Of a stretch of DNA of 35,290 nt, positions 24,834-32,062 are shown piece after piece (the first letter of the stretch is position 1; every line of letters starts with the position of its first letter). The stretch spans positions 1 through 35,290 of the IMG/VR virus record IMGVR_UViG_3300032173_000020; one strand, written 5' to 3'. The notes below the pieces were generated by a model. The model saw nothing but the letters and a program-made list of their open reading frames with translations, had not been told where the DNA came from and did not search any database. Both the position numbers and the translations under genes were made by a program. This DNA is from a virus.

Positions 24834-25061
24834 TCATCTTTGGCCCTCCGCGCATTTTTGCATGATGAACAGTAAAACCTGGCGCTGACCTTCAAGCACC
24901 AGCGTGGCGTTCGGATCAACCGGGCTTGATATGCTGGTCCTATCGTAAAACCTCATACTTAATTCTTGAAGTATATCTTGTCCGTCCTGGTGTCCCTGAA
25001 AAATATTGAAATAGATTTTCGCGGGTAAGCCCGTCGGTTCTTTCTCCTGGTTGTTAGGCAT
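24834..25061 (-). CDS. Bbp19-like phage protein
   Basis: A 75-aa protein with the layout of the Bbp19-like family, which typically lies beside the portal gene in podoviruses. A central helix (QDGQDILQELSMRFYDRTS) is followed by an acidic turn and a helix (EGQRQVLLFIMQKC). The start overlaps the portal stop by 8 bp. Its molecular role is unknown. Confidence 0.6.
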   Translation of the reverse strand: MPNNQEKEPTGLPAKIYFNIFQGHQDGQDILQELSMRFYDRTSISSPVDPNATLVLEGQRQVLLFIMQKCAEGQR

Positions 25062-26700
25062 TCGCTCCGCTCCCCTTTGCCGCCATCTCCATGGCCTGCT
25101 GTTGCTCCACCTGCTTCTGCTGTTGCGCCTGTGCCTGCTTTATTTGATCTATTCGTTTCTGGCGATTCTGCTTCACGATATCTTCGTCAATGATCAGCTT
25201 CGCAGGCACACCGAGCAGGTCCGCTTTCACCCTGACAGCCTCGTCCCAATCGTAGTTGTCGAGCGGTCCGGGGATCTGCAGCTTGACCAGGGACCCCAGC
25301 ATACCTTCGATCCGATCCATGGCAGCCACGTCGTCCAGCTTCTGCGCCTTTGCAAGCGGCGATTGGAACGTGACATTTGACATTCTACCTGCAATAGCCT
25401 CGGGCGGAATTCCGAGCACCGAGTTGTCTTTTGCACGTACAGCGATCCCGAAACAGCGGTTTACAACCTGGATCATGTACTCTGATTGCAAACGGCCATA
25501 CATGGGGCCTAGCAGCTGTCGGATGATCTGCGCCCGCATATGCACTTCCGTCGCGGTCATGGCCGGACCCTGGTCAGGGTGCAGCTGATCAGAAAGCAGG
25601 GTAGCCTTGATCTGCCCCTGTAAGTCTTTTATTTCGAGCGCTGCCACGTCAAACCTGCCAGACGGCTGCAGCGGAAAGAAATTATCCTTTGAAGTCATAA
25701 ACACGATCTTGCGAGGTCCGACCTTGATGGTCTTCGGGTTCAAAACTCCATCATCAACAGCACCCCACATACCCGCTATTGCCAGATCAGCATTAGAAAG
25801 CACATATAATTTTACTTCGTTCACGGTCAGGTGATCCGGCAGCGCGTCGTCAACGATCCCGAGCGAATACACGCTGCCCGGTATCGGCATCCACCTCGGC
25901 ACCACGACCGGCATCTCGTTGTAACCAGCCCGACGCAAAAACTTCTTGGTCTTTATGTCTACGTGGTCCGAGGCGATCGGAAGAGTTATCACATCTTTCG
26001 GGTCAACCTTTCGCGGATAGATCGCCCACAGTATCTCGACCGGTTCGTCCGGCTTTTCGATCGCGTTCTTTTTGGTTTCGTCGCTGCACTCGTCGCCATA
26101 TTCTTTGAAAGCCTGCTCTGCGGTCAGCTTCAAAACCCTGTAAACCGTGTCGATCATGCCCTTGCCCGTGCTGTCCGAAAAGTAGCACGACGCCAAAGGC
26201 CAGAGCGAGAAGTTGTACAGCTTTCCCTCGTTTGCATTGCCCGGCTCGATGTACATCGGGAACATGCCCGCGATCACGTAGTCGATGAAAGACTCATACC
26301 CGGCAGTATCAAAATTGCAGTTGTGTATGTTTTTCCAGATAGTGTCAGACGCATTGTCCAGCCACTTCTTGCTTTCGTCGTCGTCAACGTTGATCACGGA
26401 TTGGCTGAACCAGCGGCTGTTTGCAGGAGTAAGACCGGAGAAAAGAGCGGACGCCAACATGCGGCTTGAGTTGCGGAGCGTGCTATCGTAGATCCTGGAG
26501 TTCTTGCCAGCAGCGGACGAGGCCGCGCTGTCTGCTGTTGCGCTGTCGTTAGCGATCAGCTCACCGCGTAGCGGGTAGGTGTTGTCATACGCTTTTTTCC
26601 AGGGCGTTTCGACCAGCTGCCGTTTGGTTTTGAGCGTTTCAAGACGCTTCACATGCTGGTCCGGTGTAATAGTAATCGGTTTTTTATTTTTATCGTTCAC
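25054..26700 (-). CDS. Portal (head-tail connector) protein
   Basis: A 548-aa T7 gp8-like connector that forms the dodecameric vertex ring. Typical sequence blocks are SRIYDSTLRNSSRMLASALFSGLTPANSRWF (about 68-98), VLWAIYPRK-type beta segments, VVPRWMPIPGSVYSLGI, and GPAMTATEVHMRAQIIRQLLGPMYGRLQSEY (the clip/wing helices, about 385-415). The last 35 residues are a Gln-rich tail. It is preceded by the small terminase with an 11-bp overlap. Confidence 0.9.
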   Translation of the reverse strand: MNDKNKKPITITPDQHVKRLETLKTKRQLVETPWKKAYDNTYPLRGELIANDSATADSAASSAAGKNSRIYDSTLRNSSRMLASALFSGLTPANSRWFSQSVINVDDDESKKWLDNASDTIWKNIHNCNFDTAGYESFIDYVIAGMFPMYIEPGNANEGKLYNFSLWPLASCYFSDSTGKGMIDTVYRVLKLTAEQAFKEYGDECSDETKKNAIEKPDEPVEILWAIYPRKVDPKDVITLPIASDHVDIKTKKFLRRAGYNEMPVVVPRWMPIPGSVYSLGIVDDALPDHLTVNEVKLYVLSNADLAIAGMWGAVDDGVLNPKTIKVGPRKIVFMTSKDNFFPLQPSGRFDVAALEIKDLQGQIKATLLSDQLHPDQGPAMTATEVHMRAQIIRQLLGPMYGRLQSEYMIQVVNRCFGIAVRAKDNSVLGIPPEAIAGRMSNVTFQSPLAKAQKLDDVAAMDRIEGMLGSLVKLQIPGPLDNYDWDEAVRVKADLLGVPAKLIIDEDIVKQNRQKRIDQIKQAQAQQQKQVEQQQAMEMAAKGSGANA

Positions 26701-27304
26701 GTATCACCGTAAATTTTGTGATGTCCCGTTTAGCTGCTTCTGCCTCTGCCTGCGCGATCATGTTCAGTTCTTCACCCGGTTGCAGATCAGGCGCGCCCGG
26801 CGTCTTTTCCGTTGGCACCATCTCCAAAAGTTTCAGGCCCGTCTCAAGATACCGGTGCCGCGTGGGGAAGTCTTCAACGCGTATAAATATCTTTTCCTGC
26901 TCTGCTGGTTCCATCTTCGTCGTGTCCAGAAAACCATCAACGCACGGCACCTCGGAATCTTCTTTGCCCAACACCAGCAGGTTTGCGCTGATCACCTTTG
27001 TCGCGGCCAGGCCCTCGTTCAAAACCTTTCCCAGCTTCTCAGGTGTAACGCCAGCTTCTTGCAGTACCTGACGGACCGCGACCTTCACGCCCGGCTGCGA
27101 CAGTATCTCCGCGCTGTTGCTGCGTGCATTCGCAGGAGACACACCAGCGCCCACTAGGGCCTCTCCCTTTTTTTTGCCCTCGACTAAACCTTTCGCAATC
27201 AAGAGCTGCTGCGGCGTGGGCTTCACTTTCCCTGAAATTCCCTTTAACGGAATTTGCCGGGGTTTCTTCGCTTTTTTCTTTTTGGTCTCTTTCTTCACGT
27301 TCAT
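26690..27304 (-). CDS. terS: Putative terminase small subunit
   Basis: A 204-aa protein directly upstream of portal. The first 35 residues are very basic. Residues about 30-90 look like a helix-turn-helix DNA-binding domain (TPQQLLIAKGLVEGKKKGEALVGAGV, then NARSNSAEILSQPGVKVAVRQVL), the usual TerS pattern (repetitive growth of a target set, then a helix ending 'PGV..A'). An alpha-helical middle and a C-terminal tail follow. Assigned on motif style and position; sequence identity is not certain. Confidence 0.65.
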   Translation of the reverse strand: MNVKKETKKKKAKKPRQIPLKGISGKVKPTPQQLLIAKGLVEGKKKGEALVGAGVSPANARSNSAEILSQPGVKVAVRQVLQEAGVTPEKLGKVLNEGLAATKVISANLLVLGKEDSEVPCVDGFLDTTKMEPAEQEKIFIRVEDFPTRHRYLETGLKLLEMVPTEKTPGAPDLQPGEELNMIAQAEAEAAKRDITKFTVIRER

Positions 27305-27348
27305 AGTGTCTCACAAATTCCGGATAATAACGAGTGGTTAAAGGGTGG

Positions 27349-27624
27349 TTAAAGGGTGGTTTTTTGTTTTCCGCTCTGCTTTTTGAACCATTTTTGTGAA
27401 GCAATCCGCACTTCCTCGACATTCACGATAGGACGGCCCTTCTCGTAAACAATCCTGACTCCCAGCTCTGCCAGGCGCTCCCAGGCGCTGTCCCAGCCCT
27501 TCCTGTCAACCAGAGCACAAATACTCTTTCGTCCATGAGCTTCGAATGACGGCACCATTCCCACCTCCTTGACTTCGAACGTGATCTCTTTTTCCTTGCG
27601 TGAGAGTTTTATCTTGATCTTCAT
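27349..27624 (-). CDS. Small protein downstream of the replication gene
   Basis: A 91-aa basic protein (KIKIKLSRKEKEITFEVKE then a helical middle, WDSAWERLAELGVRIVYEKGRP). Its ATG overlaps the stop of the replication initiator (ATGA). The 3' flank contains two tandem 11-bp copies of GTGGTTAAAGG (27339-27360). No family is recognised. A DNA-related accessory role is possible because of its charge and operon position. Confidence 0.55.
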   Translation of the reverse strand: MKIKIKLSRKEKEITFEVKEVGMVPSFEAHGRKSICALVDRKGWDSAWERLAELGVRIVYEKGRPIVNVEEVRIASQKWFKKQSGKQKTTL

Positions 27625-28631
27625 TCAGGCCGCCCCCCTTCTGCTGCCAGCGTTTTAAAATCAGGACAGTTCGTCTGCGGTCCGAAAATGTCCCGGCCCT
27701 CAACAGCCATCTTGCGTAAGAACGACCAATGCGTGTTCAACGAATAGAACAACCGCTTAGCATCGTCAGACATATCGGGCATGTTCTTGTTTCTGTTGTT
27801 TTTAAGGTTTGATATCAGCTCTTCTTTTGCTTTTCGTCTCGCCATGGTTTCCTCGGTCTCGATCACGTCCTCGGTCTGGTAATCCTTCCAGGTGCCGTCT
27901 CGAATAAAGTTGTTCGCATACTTAACGCCCTCGCCTCCGGCAGCGATCCGCTTCTGCACGATGCTGCTCACGGAATAATTCTTTGCCGCCCGGATCAGCG
28001 GACCCCACGACCCTGGTAGTTTCAAGAATTCCTTGCGCGCCTGATCTTCGCTCAAGAACTTGCCCGAGATCTTCGGGTAAGAGTCCTTGAACGCCTGAAA
28101 AGAATGTTCCGCCAGGGCGTGCATTTGAACTTGAGATTTTAAATCCGCCATGTCACTCACAGGGCCGTCAGGTTTGCTGGTATGTGTATGTTTTTTGGTA
28201 TCTGGTACATAAAGAGGAGCAGGGTGGTCAGCCTGACCGGTCTGGTGGACTGCCTGACCGGTCTGGATGGTCCCAGGGTGGTCAGCGTGACCGGTCTGGA
28301 TTGGTCCCAGGGTGGTCAGCGTGACCGGTCTGGGGTCCCAATTTTTACCCCTAAGTGACACAATTTTACACACGTCGAGCTGGTATTCAGCAGGTCGGTG
28401 CTGTGTAGCCGGGCTTATAATTTTAACCAGCTCGTTCCCAATAAGATCCTGCAAACGTCTCCGAACGGTACGGTCTGACAGGCTGGTTTTTTCCATTATT
28501 GTCTGAATAGACGAATCCTGGTAAACGCACAAACCATCCTCATTCGAATGGTCGGCCAGTACCAGCAGCACGAACTTGACATCCGTATGTAGAGCTGTCT
28601 TCCATACCGCCGACATGATGTCGAGGCTCAT
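27621..28631 (-). CDS. Replication initiator protein (winged-helix, lambda O/DnaD-like)
   Basis: A 336-aa protein. The N-terminal winged helix (about 1-95) contains SIQTIMEKTSLSDRTVRRRLQDLIGNELVKII, a classical wHTH that opens phage O-like replication proteins. A low-complexity linker made of QTGQADHP-like repeats (about 105-145) is encoded by iterated DNA. The C-terminal part contains SFQAFKDSYPKISGKFLSEDQARKEFLKLP and WKDYQ, resembling DnaD or helicase-loader contact regions. The start at ATG 28631 follows GGGGAGACGAAGGG. The iterons inside the gene suggest that the origin lies here. Confidence 0.78.
   Translation of the reverse strand: MSLDIMSAVWKTALHTDVKFVLLVLADHSNEDGLCVYQDSSIQTIMEKTSLSDRTVRRRLQDLIGNELVKIISPATQHRPAEYQLDVCKIVSLRGKNWDPRPVTLTTLGPIQTGHADHPGTIQTGQAVHQTGQADHPAPLYVPDTKKHTHTSKPDGPVSDMADLKSQVQMHALAEHSFQAFKDSYPKISGKFLSEDQARKEFLKLPGSWGPLIRAAKNYSVSSIVQKRIAAGGEGVKYANNFIRDGTWKDYQTEDVIETEETMARRKAKEELISNLKNNRNKNMPDMSDDAKRLFYSLNTHWSFLRKMAVEGRDIFGPQTNCPDFKTLAAEGGRPE
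28234..28372. other. ori: Putative replication origin: four iterons plus AT-rich stretch
   Basis: TGACCGGTCTGG occurs four times in direct orientation (28234-28245, 28255-28266, 28288-28299, 28322-28333). The last two lie in 34-bp repeats that also contain GGTCCCAGGGTGGTCAG. An AT-rich segment follows (about 28340-28372). The lambda origin has the same design, with iterons inside the O gene beside an AT-rich unwinding region. The function is inferred. Confidence 0.62.
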
Positions 28632-28807
28632 CCCTTCGTCTCCCCTGCCTGCCCCTGATTCCACAAAAACACCGCCTGCTCGCGGTCCGTATGCCGCGAT
28701 TCTGGCACGCACTTCCTGCTGCACGCCACCTCAAAGCAGCGCGCCTCGATATCGTTGATCACCAGCGGCGGCTTGCCGCACACCCGGCAGAACTTAGGCG
28801 CCACCAT
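28628..28807 (-). CDS. Lar-like zinc-ribbon protein
   Basis: A 59-aa protein with FCRVCGKPP (about 6-14), a second pair of cysteines (CSRKC) and a terminal DREQAVFLWNQG. This follows the pattern of Lar-type restriction-alleviation proteins (CxxCG...C..C....EA...WN). Such proteins modulate host type I restriction in some phages; that function is not proven here. The start at 28807 is set by GGGAGG. The 3' end overlaps the replication gene start by 4 bp. Confidence 0.6.
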   Translation of the reverse strand: MVAPKFCRVCGKPPLVINDIEARCFEVACSRKCVPESRHTDREQAVFLWNQGQAGETKG

Positions 28808-29039
28808 CGTCAATGCCTCCCTTGGCGTAGAAACGCTCAAGCAGCATGGCGTCGTACTTGCCAGGCCGGACGCTGATCGACATAGCCTCCCCGCAGATCG
28901 TAACCCGATCCCCGGTCCGCATAAAATACCCCGCCGACGTAATGGTCCCGAGTTTCAACATATCCTTATGCTGCAGATCGTTGAACACTACCGGTATAAA
29001 ATCATCAACGATCACATATTTAAACGTTTTCATGCTCAC
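28794..29039 (-). CDS. Conserved-looking early phage protein, unknown function
   Basis: An 81-aa protein (GTG 29039, with GGAGG seven bases upstream) beginning MSMKTFKYVIVDDFIPVVF. It is beta-rich with mixed charges (TGDRVTICGEAMSIS), has no catalytic motif, and overlaps both neighbours. The GTG overlaps the upstream stop (GTGA). Early operon location suggests a regulatory or host-takeover role, but nothing specific can be said. Confidence 0.55.
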   Translation of the reverse strand: MSMKTFKYVIVDDFIPVVFNDLQHKDMLKLGTITSAGYFMRTGDRVTICGEAMSISVRPGKYDAMLLERFYAKGGIDDGGA

Positions 29040-29191
29040 TCGAAAACCTCCCCGACCCGCTCCCGGATCTCGTCGTTCGTCAGCGGGTGATCATTCCCCG
29101 GCGTAAGTTCAATGCAGATAAAACCCGCAACAGTCGCGGCAATCGAAATACCAATCATCACGCCAATCAGCAACCACAACGCACAATTCAT
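29036..29191 (-). CDS. Small membrane protein
   Basis: A 51-aa ORF with one transmembrane helix (about 5-27, LWLLIGVMIGISIAATVAGF) and an acidic C-terminal tail (DEIRERVGEVFE). GGGAGGG lies before ATG 29191. It overlaps the next gene by GTGA. Function unknown. Confidence 0.55.
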   Translation of the reverse strand: MNCALWLLIGVMIGISIAATVAGFICIELTPGNDHPLTNDEIRERVGEVFE

Positions 29192-29210
29192 ATTCGACCC
29201 TCCCTTGGAT

Positions 29211-29243
29211 TATAAAAACCCGGCCCCCGTCTCTCAGGGGGGC
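29211..29243 (-). terminator. Rho-independent terminator
   Basis: On the minus strand GCCCCCC and GGGGGCC pair around TGAGAGAC, followed by GGG and TTTTT (complement of 29214-29218). It is placed 3' of the CII-like gene (stop at 29266), so it could end or attenuate the first early transcript. Confidence 0.7.
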
Positions 29244-29265
29244 TGATTCGACAGGAGCCGGGGAG

Positions 29266-29709
29266 TTACACTGTTTTCCCCTTGCTACTTGCTACTTGAC
29301 CCTTGACCCTCTGTTGTCCCTTACCCATCGGCCGCAGCAGCCGAGACCGCATCAGGTCGATGCTCTCCTGGTGCTGCTTCAAGACTGTCTCTTCCTTCTC
29401 AATCTTCTCTTTCAGCAGCTCCACATCACCCGGCGCAGGGTAGATGTTGAACGCCGCCATCAGCTGCTCGTCCAGGGACCACGACACCAGCGGCGGCAGC
29501 AGGTCCACCGGAAAGTGCATCTCCCCGCTGATGTACCGGTACAACGATCGCGCGCCGAGCTCGTACGGACGAGCGGTAAACGGGTTTATCCGGGCAGCCA
29601 GAAAGTCAAGAAACGAATTAACCCTGTGTGATTCGGCCATCTCGTCCCCGTAGATAAATATCCGCTGCAGGTGAGCGCTGATACCGTCGTTGTTTTTCAG
29701 CTGTGACAT
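29266..29709 (-). CDS. CII-like phage regulator
   Basis: A 147-aa protein. The N-terminal two thirds (DGISAHLQRIFIYGDEMAESHRVNSFLDFL..., then RSLYRYISGEMHFPVDLLPPLVSWSLDEQLMAAF) resemble the CII/YdaT-type regulators of phages. A helix-forming first half pairs with a C-terminal 'hFPvDlLp' segment; a coiled coil follows (about 97-120). It is the third gene of the leftward early operon after Cro. A GTCACA/TGTGAC inverted repeat lies 5' of it. Assignment to CII is tentative. Confidence 0.5.
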   Translation of the reverse strand: MSQLKNNDGISAHLQRIFIYGDEMAESHRVNSFLDFLAARINPFTARPYELGARSLYRYISGEMHFPVDLLPPLVSWSLDEQLMAAFNIYPAPGDVELLKEKIEKEETVLKQHQESIDLMRSRLLRPMGKGQQRVKGQVASSKGKTV

Positions 29710-29738
29710 ACGTCCTCTCCGTCCTATCCGTCCGAATT

Positions 29739-29762
29739 GTCACAAATCAGGCATTCTGTGAC
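29739..29762. promoter_or_regulatory. Inverted repeat upstream of the CII-like gene
   Basis: GTCACA (29739-29744) and TGTGAC (29757-29762) are separated by 12 bp, with a further TGTGAC at 29702-29707. This could be a regulator-binding site. The surrounding 29710-29873 stretch otherwise shows no credible gene or promoter. Confidence 0.35.
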
Positions 29763-29873
29763 TTTCGTTTTGTCTCGCTCTGCCCATAAAAAAGCCCGAA
29801 ATATCAAAAAAATTGAATGTTCCAGGCCATGTCAAACTGCTATCGTGTACGCATGAATCATCGTTTAATACCC

Positions 29874-30074
29874 TTACTGCACATAAGCGCTCGAAACCGC
29901 ACCATGACACGTCGGGCAGAAAAACCGGTTCGGCCACGGATCGCCGCCGCAGACCCGGCATTCGCGCTTTGTTGTCTGCCGCTTCTTACCTTGGATCATG
30001 GTAGTGCGCGGCTGCTTCGGCGTTCTGATCCTGACCGGCAGCGGCTCGGAGAATTCCAGGTGTTTGCGGCTCAT
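29874..30074 (-). CDS. Small zinc-ribbon protein
   Basis: A 66-aa protein: a basic N-terminus (about 1-38) followed by ECRVCGGDPWPNRFFCPTCHG, a CxxC...CxxC zinc ribbon. Its ATG overlaps the Cro-like stop (ATGA), so it is the second gene of the early leftward operon. A DNA- or protein-binding adaptor role is likely, but unknown. Confidence 0.6.
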   Translation of the reverse strand: MSRKHLEFSEPLPVRIRTPKQPRTTMIQGKKRQTTKRECRVCGGDPWPNRFFCPTCHGAVSSAYVQ

Positions 30075-30274
30075 GCGATCTTCTTAATGTCCGGCCTGAG
30101 AGACTTCGCTGTCACCGAACCGTGCGTCTTGGATTCGATTACCATCGCCAAATACTTTGATGGTTGCCGTACTCCTGAACAAATCTGCGAAAGATACGCC
30201 TGGCTAATTTCCAGCTTCTTGGAGAAATCCTTACCCTTGATCTGGTATGTTTTTAAATATTCAATTAGTTCCAT
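30071..30274 (-). CDS. Cro/YdaS-like repressor
   Basis: A 67-aa helix-turn-helix protein. The HTH runs FSKKLEISQAYLSQICSGVR (about 14-33), and the C-terminus THGSVTAKSLRPDIKKI matches YdaS/Cro-like phage regulators. ATG 30274 lies just after a -10 box, so the mRNA is leaderless or nearly so and has no Shine-Dalgarno. It is the first gene of the leftward early operon and is opposed to the CI-like gene, the usual lysis-lysogeny switch. The longer in-frame extension upstream would cover the promoter and is rejected. Confidence 0.78.
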   Translation of the reverse strand: MELIEYLKTYQIKGKDFSKKLEISQAYLSQICSGVRQPSKYLAMVIESKTHGSVTAKSLRPDIKKIA

Positions 30275-30282
30275 GAAAGGAA

Positions 30283-30358
30283 TATAGCAAATGTTAAAGC
30301 CTTCGTCAAGCACTAATTTAGCGTTTGCACATAGACCACAGGTTTTGCAAATGCTAAA
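30283..30358. promoter_or_regulatory. Immunity control region: three operators, divergent promoters
   Basis: Three copies of a TTTAGCATTTGCTATA-like palindrome are present: 30283-30298 (reverse), 30317-30332 and 30343-30358 (reverse). The minus-strand promoter for cro is TTGACG, 17 bp, TATATT, with O1 over its -10. The plus-strand promoter for the CI-like gene is TAGACC (30332-30337), 17 bp, TAAAAT (30355-30360), with O3 over its -10. Both give near-leaderless mRNAs. The arrangement is that of a lambda-like right operator. Confidence 0.72.
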
Positions 30359-30365
30359 ATCAGTT

Positions 30366-30713
30366 ATGGTTTTGGGGGAACGGCTGCAGCAGATAATGAA
30401 GCAGAAGGGCGTAACACCTACGGAGCTGTCTGAACGAACAGGTATTGCTCTTGCTCATATAAGTCAGTTACGGCATGGCAAGAGAAACCCCAGTAGGAAA
30501 ACGCTAGAGCGGTTATCGCAAGGCCTCGGCGTATCCGTGGACGAGATTTTATCATCAAAACCACCGATACAATCCAAAGAGTACCCTACTGATTTTGATA
30601 AGGAGATACTTCTGTTTAAGGAAGATGTTAGAAAATACGGAGTAGACGGTGTGCGGACTGCTCGGGAGATGCTATCTGTGATTTTCAGAAAGAAGCCATT
30701 AATTAAAAAGTAA
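30366..30713 (+). CDS. CI-like phage repressor
   Basis: A 115-aa protein with an N-terminal HTH_3 (about 5-60: LGERLQQIMKQKGVTPTELSERTGIALAHISQLRHGKRNPSRKTLERLS) and a short helical C-terminal part. It lacks a LexA-type S24 autoprotease domain, so induction would need an antirepressor or another mechanism. I chose ATG 30366, six bases after the -10, over upstream starts lying within the operators. It probably binds the five operator copies at 30283-30358 and 31394-31443. Confidence 0.78.
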   Translation: MVLGERLQQIMKQKGVTPTELSERTGIALAHISQLRHGKRNPSRKTLERLSQGLGVSVDEILSSKPPIQSKEYPTDFDKEILLFKEDVRKYGVDGVRTAREMLSVIFRKKPLIKK

Positions 30714-30730
30714 AAAAGGGGGGGGTCTTT

Positions 30731-31033
30731 ATGTCTGCCTATCTTGGGCTTATCGGCTTTTTGGTATTTACTACCTTTGGAATTTCACAGATATATGCAG
30801 GCTTTATCGGTATTGAGTATCTCTATGGTTCGTTCTGGGCTGGTGTCGCGGTTTTTATTGCCGTAACTATTAGATTTACGATACCCATGACCATCGGAGC
30901 ATTTGTCTGTGCATTAAAAGTATGGGGTTGGCACTGGTTTTTTGCCGCAATCTTTACCGCACCTGGTTTATTATTTATCATGCCGGGTATGATCGCATCT
31001 GCTTTTTCATTATTGAAACGGAATAAAGCGTAA
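30731..31033 (+). CDS. Small polytopic membrane protein (lysogeny operon)
   Basis: A 100-aa very hydrophobic protein with three to four membrane segments (about 3-27, 35-58, 66-90) and a basic C-terminus (LLKRNKA). It follows the repressor by 17 bp with a G-rich ribosome-binding site, so it is expected to be expressed in the lysogen. Superinfection exclusion is a plausible role for a prophage-expressed membrane protein; this is inference. Confidence 0.6.
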   Translation: MSAYLGLIGFLVFTTFGISQIYAGFIGIEYLYGSFWAGVAVFIAVTIRFTIPMTIGAFVCALKVWGWHWFFAAIFTAPGLLFIMPGMIASAFSLLKRNKA

Positions 31034-31036
31034 ACA

Positions 31037-31348
31037 CTACTCCCACCGATCCTTGATCCTTGCCTCTTCAACCGTCTGCCATTGCATATTCTTCGGATCG
31101 TCCTCGCCCCCACGCTTGAGCGGTACTATATGGTCAATCACATACCCTCTGCACTTTCCCGTTTTTCGTCCAGTACCAGGACACGGATGCTGTCTTCGAA
31201 ATGCCTTCTTTGCCTTATAGCTTCGCGCGATCTTGCCGTGCTTGTCCCGCTTCGCAACCGTTGAGTAATCCGCCCGGTGCTCCGCGAACACCCCGCCCGA
31301 AACAAGCAGCGAAAACAGCAGCAACCCAGAAATTATTTTTTTCGTCAT
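31037..31348 (-). CDS. Exported HNH endonuclease
   Basis: A 103-aa protein with a signal peptide (about 1-22, KKIISGLLLFSLLVSGGVFA). A basic linker and an HNH motif follow: CRGYVIDHIVPLKRGGEDDPKNMQW (about 68-92) with conserved D-H, the PL..GG turn and N. Small secreted HNH nucleases of this kind would cut DNA in the periplasm. ATG 31348 is supported by signal-peptide fit. An earlier start at 31390 would add 14 residues and cannot be excluded. It is divergent from the operon at 31417 and close to operator O4. Confidence 0.68.
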   Translation of the reverse strand: MTKKIISGLLLFSLLVSGGVFAEHRADYSTVAKRDKHGKIARSYKAKKAFRRQHPCPGTGRKTGKCRGYVIDHIVPLKRGGEDDPKNMQWQTVEEARIKDRWE

Positions 31349-31393
31349 TCCAATAATAGTATCAAATCCCCATAAAACAAGCAAATCCATCTA

Positions 31394-31445
31394 TTTAACA
31401 TTTGTAATATTTTCTCTTGACAAGTCATTTAGCATTTGCTATAGT
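31394..31445 (+). promoter_or_regulatory. Rightward (PL-like) promoter with two operators
   Basis: The promoter is TTGACA (31417-31422), a 17-bp spacer and TATAGT (31440-31445). O4 is TTTAACATTTGTAATA (31394-31409) and O5 TTTAGCATTTGCTATA (31428-31443); O5 covers the -10. The 34-bp spacing between O4 and O5 equals that between O1 and O2. This promoter should be repressed in the lysogen. It drives the small-gene operon and, by readthrough, the cassette ORFs. Confidence 0.75.
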
Positions 31446-31544
31446 TCTTTCAATTCAACAATCACTCACACCCCCGGCCCGGCTGAACGGCATAGTCGTC
31501 AGACACGGGACCAGGGCAAAGGGAAACCGAAAGGAACCGATACC

Positions 31545-31637
31545 ATGAACTGCAAAGAATGCGGAGCGGAACTAGACACAGAAACACCCGACCCGATTTG
31601 TCCCGACTGCGGACACGATCACGGCAAACCAGAGTAA
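31545..31637 (+). CDS. Tiny zinc-ribbon protein
   Basis: A 30-aa ORF (NCKECGAELDTETP then ICPDCGHDH) with two CxxCG motifs. An AAGGA is located about 9 bases before ATG 31545. It is the first gene after the operator-controlled promoter. It is shorter than most annotated genes, but the motif density makes it credible. Function unknown. Confidence 0.5.
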   Translation: MNCKECGAELDTETPDPICPDCGHDHGKPE

Positions 31638-31677
31638 ACCATCCGGCGGCGGCCATACGCGAAATGGAGGCGGTCAC

Positions 31678-32040
31678 ATGACCATAACCTCGAAATACAA
31701 TGCAAAGTGCAAGAAGTGCGGCGGGTACATCCACGCAGGCCAGCAGGTCGAATGGAGCAAAGAGAACGGCACACAACACCTCGTCTGTCCGGATCAGCCA
31801 GCATTCGCAAAAGGTAAGCACCGGCCCCCGGCATCATATCGTCCTGCCGATCCGCCGATAGCGCCCAAACCGTCACCCGGTTTCGCGTCCTACGCCTCCG
31901 ACCTGCAGAAGATCATCAATGATCCCAAAAGCAGCCCATGGCTGCGCGAAGCCGCAAGAGTGCTAGATTTCAGCAAAGCCATAGACGCAAACAACGACGT
32001 ACAGGTACTGTTCACGCTGCAGCAGCTGCGTATTCAATAA
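31678..32040 (+). CDS. Zinc-finger-containing phage protein
   Basis: A 120-aa protein with CKKCGGYIHAGQQVEWSKENG.QHLVC (about 11-37), a C-x2-C...H-x2-C zinc motif. A Pro-rich linker and a helical C-terminal part follow (about 68-118). Such CxxCG...G..V.W modules occur in many small phage proteins. GGAGG lies before ATG 31678. It is probably an early accessory protein. Confidence 0.6.
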   Translation: MTITSKYNAKCKKCGGYIHAGQQVEWSKENGTQHLVCPDQPAFAKGKHRPPASYRPADPPIAPKPSPGFASYASDLQKIINDPKSSPWLREAARVLDFSKAIDANNDVQVLFTLQQLRIQ

Positions 32041-32062
32041 TCCTGCTACAAGAAAGGAGTTC

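Noticed and set aside
24538-24855. 105-aa minus-strand ORF overlapping the scaffold gene
   Set aside because: Most of it is a frame-shifted reading of the scaffold's repetitive Ala/Pro/Ser-rich region. No ribosome-binding or conserved motif supports it.
27039-27422. 127-aa minus-strand ORF between terS and the small basic gene
   Set aside because: It overlaps terS in another frame, its translation is low-complexity and charged, and it has no ribosome-binding site.
29222-29262. tmRNA 5' end (GGGGGGCTGATTCGACAGG)
   Set aside because: There is no tRNA-like 3' half or tag-coding region. The sequence is explained by a minus-strand terminator. A similar TCAGGGGGGCTGAT also occurs at 1193-1206, without tmRNA context.
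30291-30365. N-terminal extension of the CI-like repressor
   Set aside because: It would translate the operators and promoter. The -10 box at 30355-30360 places the transcript start at about ATG 30366.
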